A DNA stretch of 64,000 nt. It comes from Cognatishimia activa (GTDB lineage Bacteria; Pseudomonadota; Alphaproteobacteria; Rhodobacterales; Rhodobacteraceae). Under the pieces are notes generated by a model. The model was not told the DNA's origin, did no database searches, and saw only the letters and a program-made list of their open reading frames with translations. The stretch covers positions 558,001 to 622,000 of the forward strand of contig NZ_CP060010.1 of NCBI RefSeq assembly GCF_017798205.1, given 5' to 3'. The position numbers were made by a program, and so were the translations under genes. The stretch's first letter is position 1; the number at the start of each line of letters is the position of its first letter. This document shows, in pieces, positions 63,402 through 64,000 of this stretch.

Positions 63402-63415
63402 GTTCACTCGTGAAC
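63402..63415. promoter_or_regulatory. Perfect palindrome before the MarR/ATP-sulfurylase frame
   Basis: GTTCACTCGTGAAC, a 6-bp inverted repeat around TC, ends 19 bases before the GTG 63435. It is a good candidate for the operator of the downstream MarR-like domain or of a MarR relative. Confidence 0.5.
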
Positions 63416-63434
63416 AAACAATGAGAGCCGTGTC

Positions 63435-64000
63435 GTGGCCGAAACTGAGGCACATATCAGCAGCGAAGAAGACCAGCTTTTCCGCCTTTTGCGGCAGCTG
63501 GATATCGCCCCTGATGCGCCACAACGCGCGACCGCTGAGGCAGTCGGCCTGTCGCTTGGTCGCCTGAACGCGCTGCTGCGTGACGCCATCGACCAAGGGC
63601 TTGTGCGGATCGCCCAACGCCCCGGCTCTGACAAACGCCAGCGCAATTCCTATGCGCTGACCACCAAAGGCGCTGCGGAAAAGAACCGCCTGACGGATCT
63701 TTTCCTCGCCCAGAAACTCGCCGACTTTGAGGCCCTGCACGCAGAGCTGACCGGCACGAAAATCGGCCTTGTGCCGCTTAAATCCAGGACGGAACCCATG
63801 CAAAACAACCTCGCTCCTATCCCAGAGCTTTATGTGTCCTATGACTCAGCCCAAAAGCTGAAAGTCGAGGCGGCTGACCTAACGAGCCACGACCTGACCC
63901 CTCGTCAGATCTGCGATCTGGAGCTGTTGATGAACGGTGGCTTTAACCCGCTCAAAGGCTTCTTGTCGGAAGAAGACTACAACGGCGTCGTGGAAAACAT
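63435..64000 (+). CDS. MarR-like domain fused in frame to ATP sulfurylase (sat), cut by the window edge
   Basis: From GTG 63435 the frame runs open to the window end (188 codons seen). Residues 1-121 resemble a MarR-family winged helix ([13 protein letters not shown], then [25 protein letters not shown]). From residue 122, at ATG 63798, the sequence is the N-terminus of the bifunctional sulfate adenylyltransferase/APS kinase family ([20 protein letters not shown], then [20 protein letters not shown]). No stop separates the two. A Shine-Dalgarno-like AGGA lies 8 bases before ATG 63798, so Sat could also start independently. The role of Sat is activation of sulfate to APS. Confidence 0.8.
   Translation, partial: MAETEAHISSEEDQLFRLLRQLDIAPDAPQRATAEAVGLSLGRLNALLRDAIDQGLVRIAQRPGSDKRQRNSYALTTKGAAEKNRLTDLFLAQKLADFEALHAELTGTKIGLVPLKSRTEPMQNNLAPIPELYVSYDSAQKLKVEAADLTSHDLTPRQICDLELLMNGGFNPLKGFLSEEDYNGVVEN

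Overview
The window looks like a chromosomal segment of a marine-type Rhodobacteraceae (Roseobacter group, Alphaproteobacteria). The evidence is the gene set and gene order: rpiA-gor-hflK-hflC-DUF2065-degP, a Flp/Tad pilus locus with a trailing AAA+ ATPase, FolE2 in place of FolE, phosphatidylcholine synthase, an Lrp regulator divergent from trxB, an alphaproteobacterial GTTC-N7-GTTC LexA box and a SAM-II riboswitch. I found no tRNA, rRNA, CRISPR array, prophage or insertion sequence. Most of the window is dense core genome.

Layout. 1-5.1 kb (minus): a ThDP-dependent decarboxylase (cut by the left edge), trkH, a DUF1311/LprI protein, folE2, and metZ behind a SAM-II riboswitch with an intrinsic terminator. 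5.4-11.8 kb: a YfcG-like GST, a small lipoprotein, yciB, an EamA transporter, ftsY, a YhhN lysoplasmalogenase and a NuoE-NuoF fused diaphorase subunit. 12-18.6 kb: an AlkB-type di-iron hydroxylase, xseA, purD, a VCBS-repeat protein coupled to a [2Fe-2S] ferredoxin, an orphan DnaE2 C-terminal OB-fold protein under a LexA-box promoter, and a peptidoglycan-binding protein. 18.7-28.4 kb: degP, hflCK, gor, rpiA, a GST, sdaA and a lytic transglycosylase.

28.5-41.1 kb is a complete-looking Flp/Tad pilus locus. It has two Flp pilins behind an AT-rich promoter region with three phased direct repeats, then CpaB, the secretin CpaC, an OmpA-like lipoprotein, and after a terminator CpaE, CpaF, TadB, TadC, two TPR lipoproteins, the prepilin peptidase CpaA/TadV and an uncharacterised AAA+ ATPase. 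TadE/F/G pseudopilins are absent here. 41-51 kb: pcs, ogt, ileS, a YcjX-GNAT-DUF697 operon, truA, a small HTH-like protein and tdk. 51-64 kb: a FabH-like ketosynthase, a 2-hydroxyacid dehydrogenase, csaA, a photolyase, a YbjN protein, a flavin amine oxidase, ubiK, lgt-midA-pgeF, a 41-codon ORF, a flavodoxin-fold reductase divergent from a TetR regulator, lrp, trxB, and an open frame joining a MarR-like domain to ATP sulfurylase at the right edge.

Best leads: (1) the amine oxidase at 55792-57021 appears circularly permuted, with the family's C-terminal FAD/substrate motifs between the Tat signal and the Rossmann fold; (2) the MarR-like/ATP-sulfurylase frame at 63435 is continuous with no stop; (3) the LexA-box promoter drives a stand-alone DnaE2 C-terminal domain with an apparently leaderless start; (4) three dispersed hairpin-plus-core 3' elements each abut a stop codon; (5) the AAA+ ATPase follows the Tad locus.
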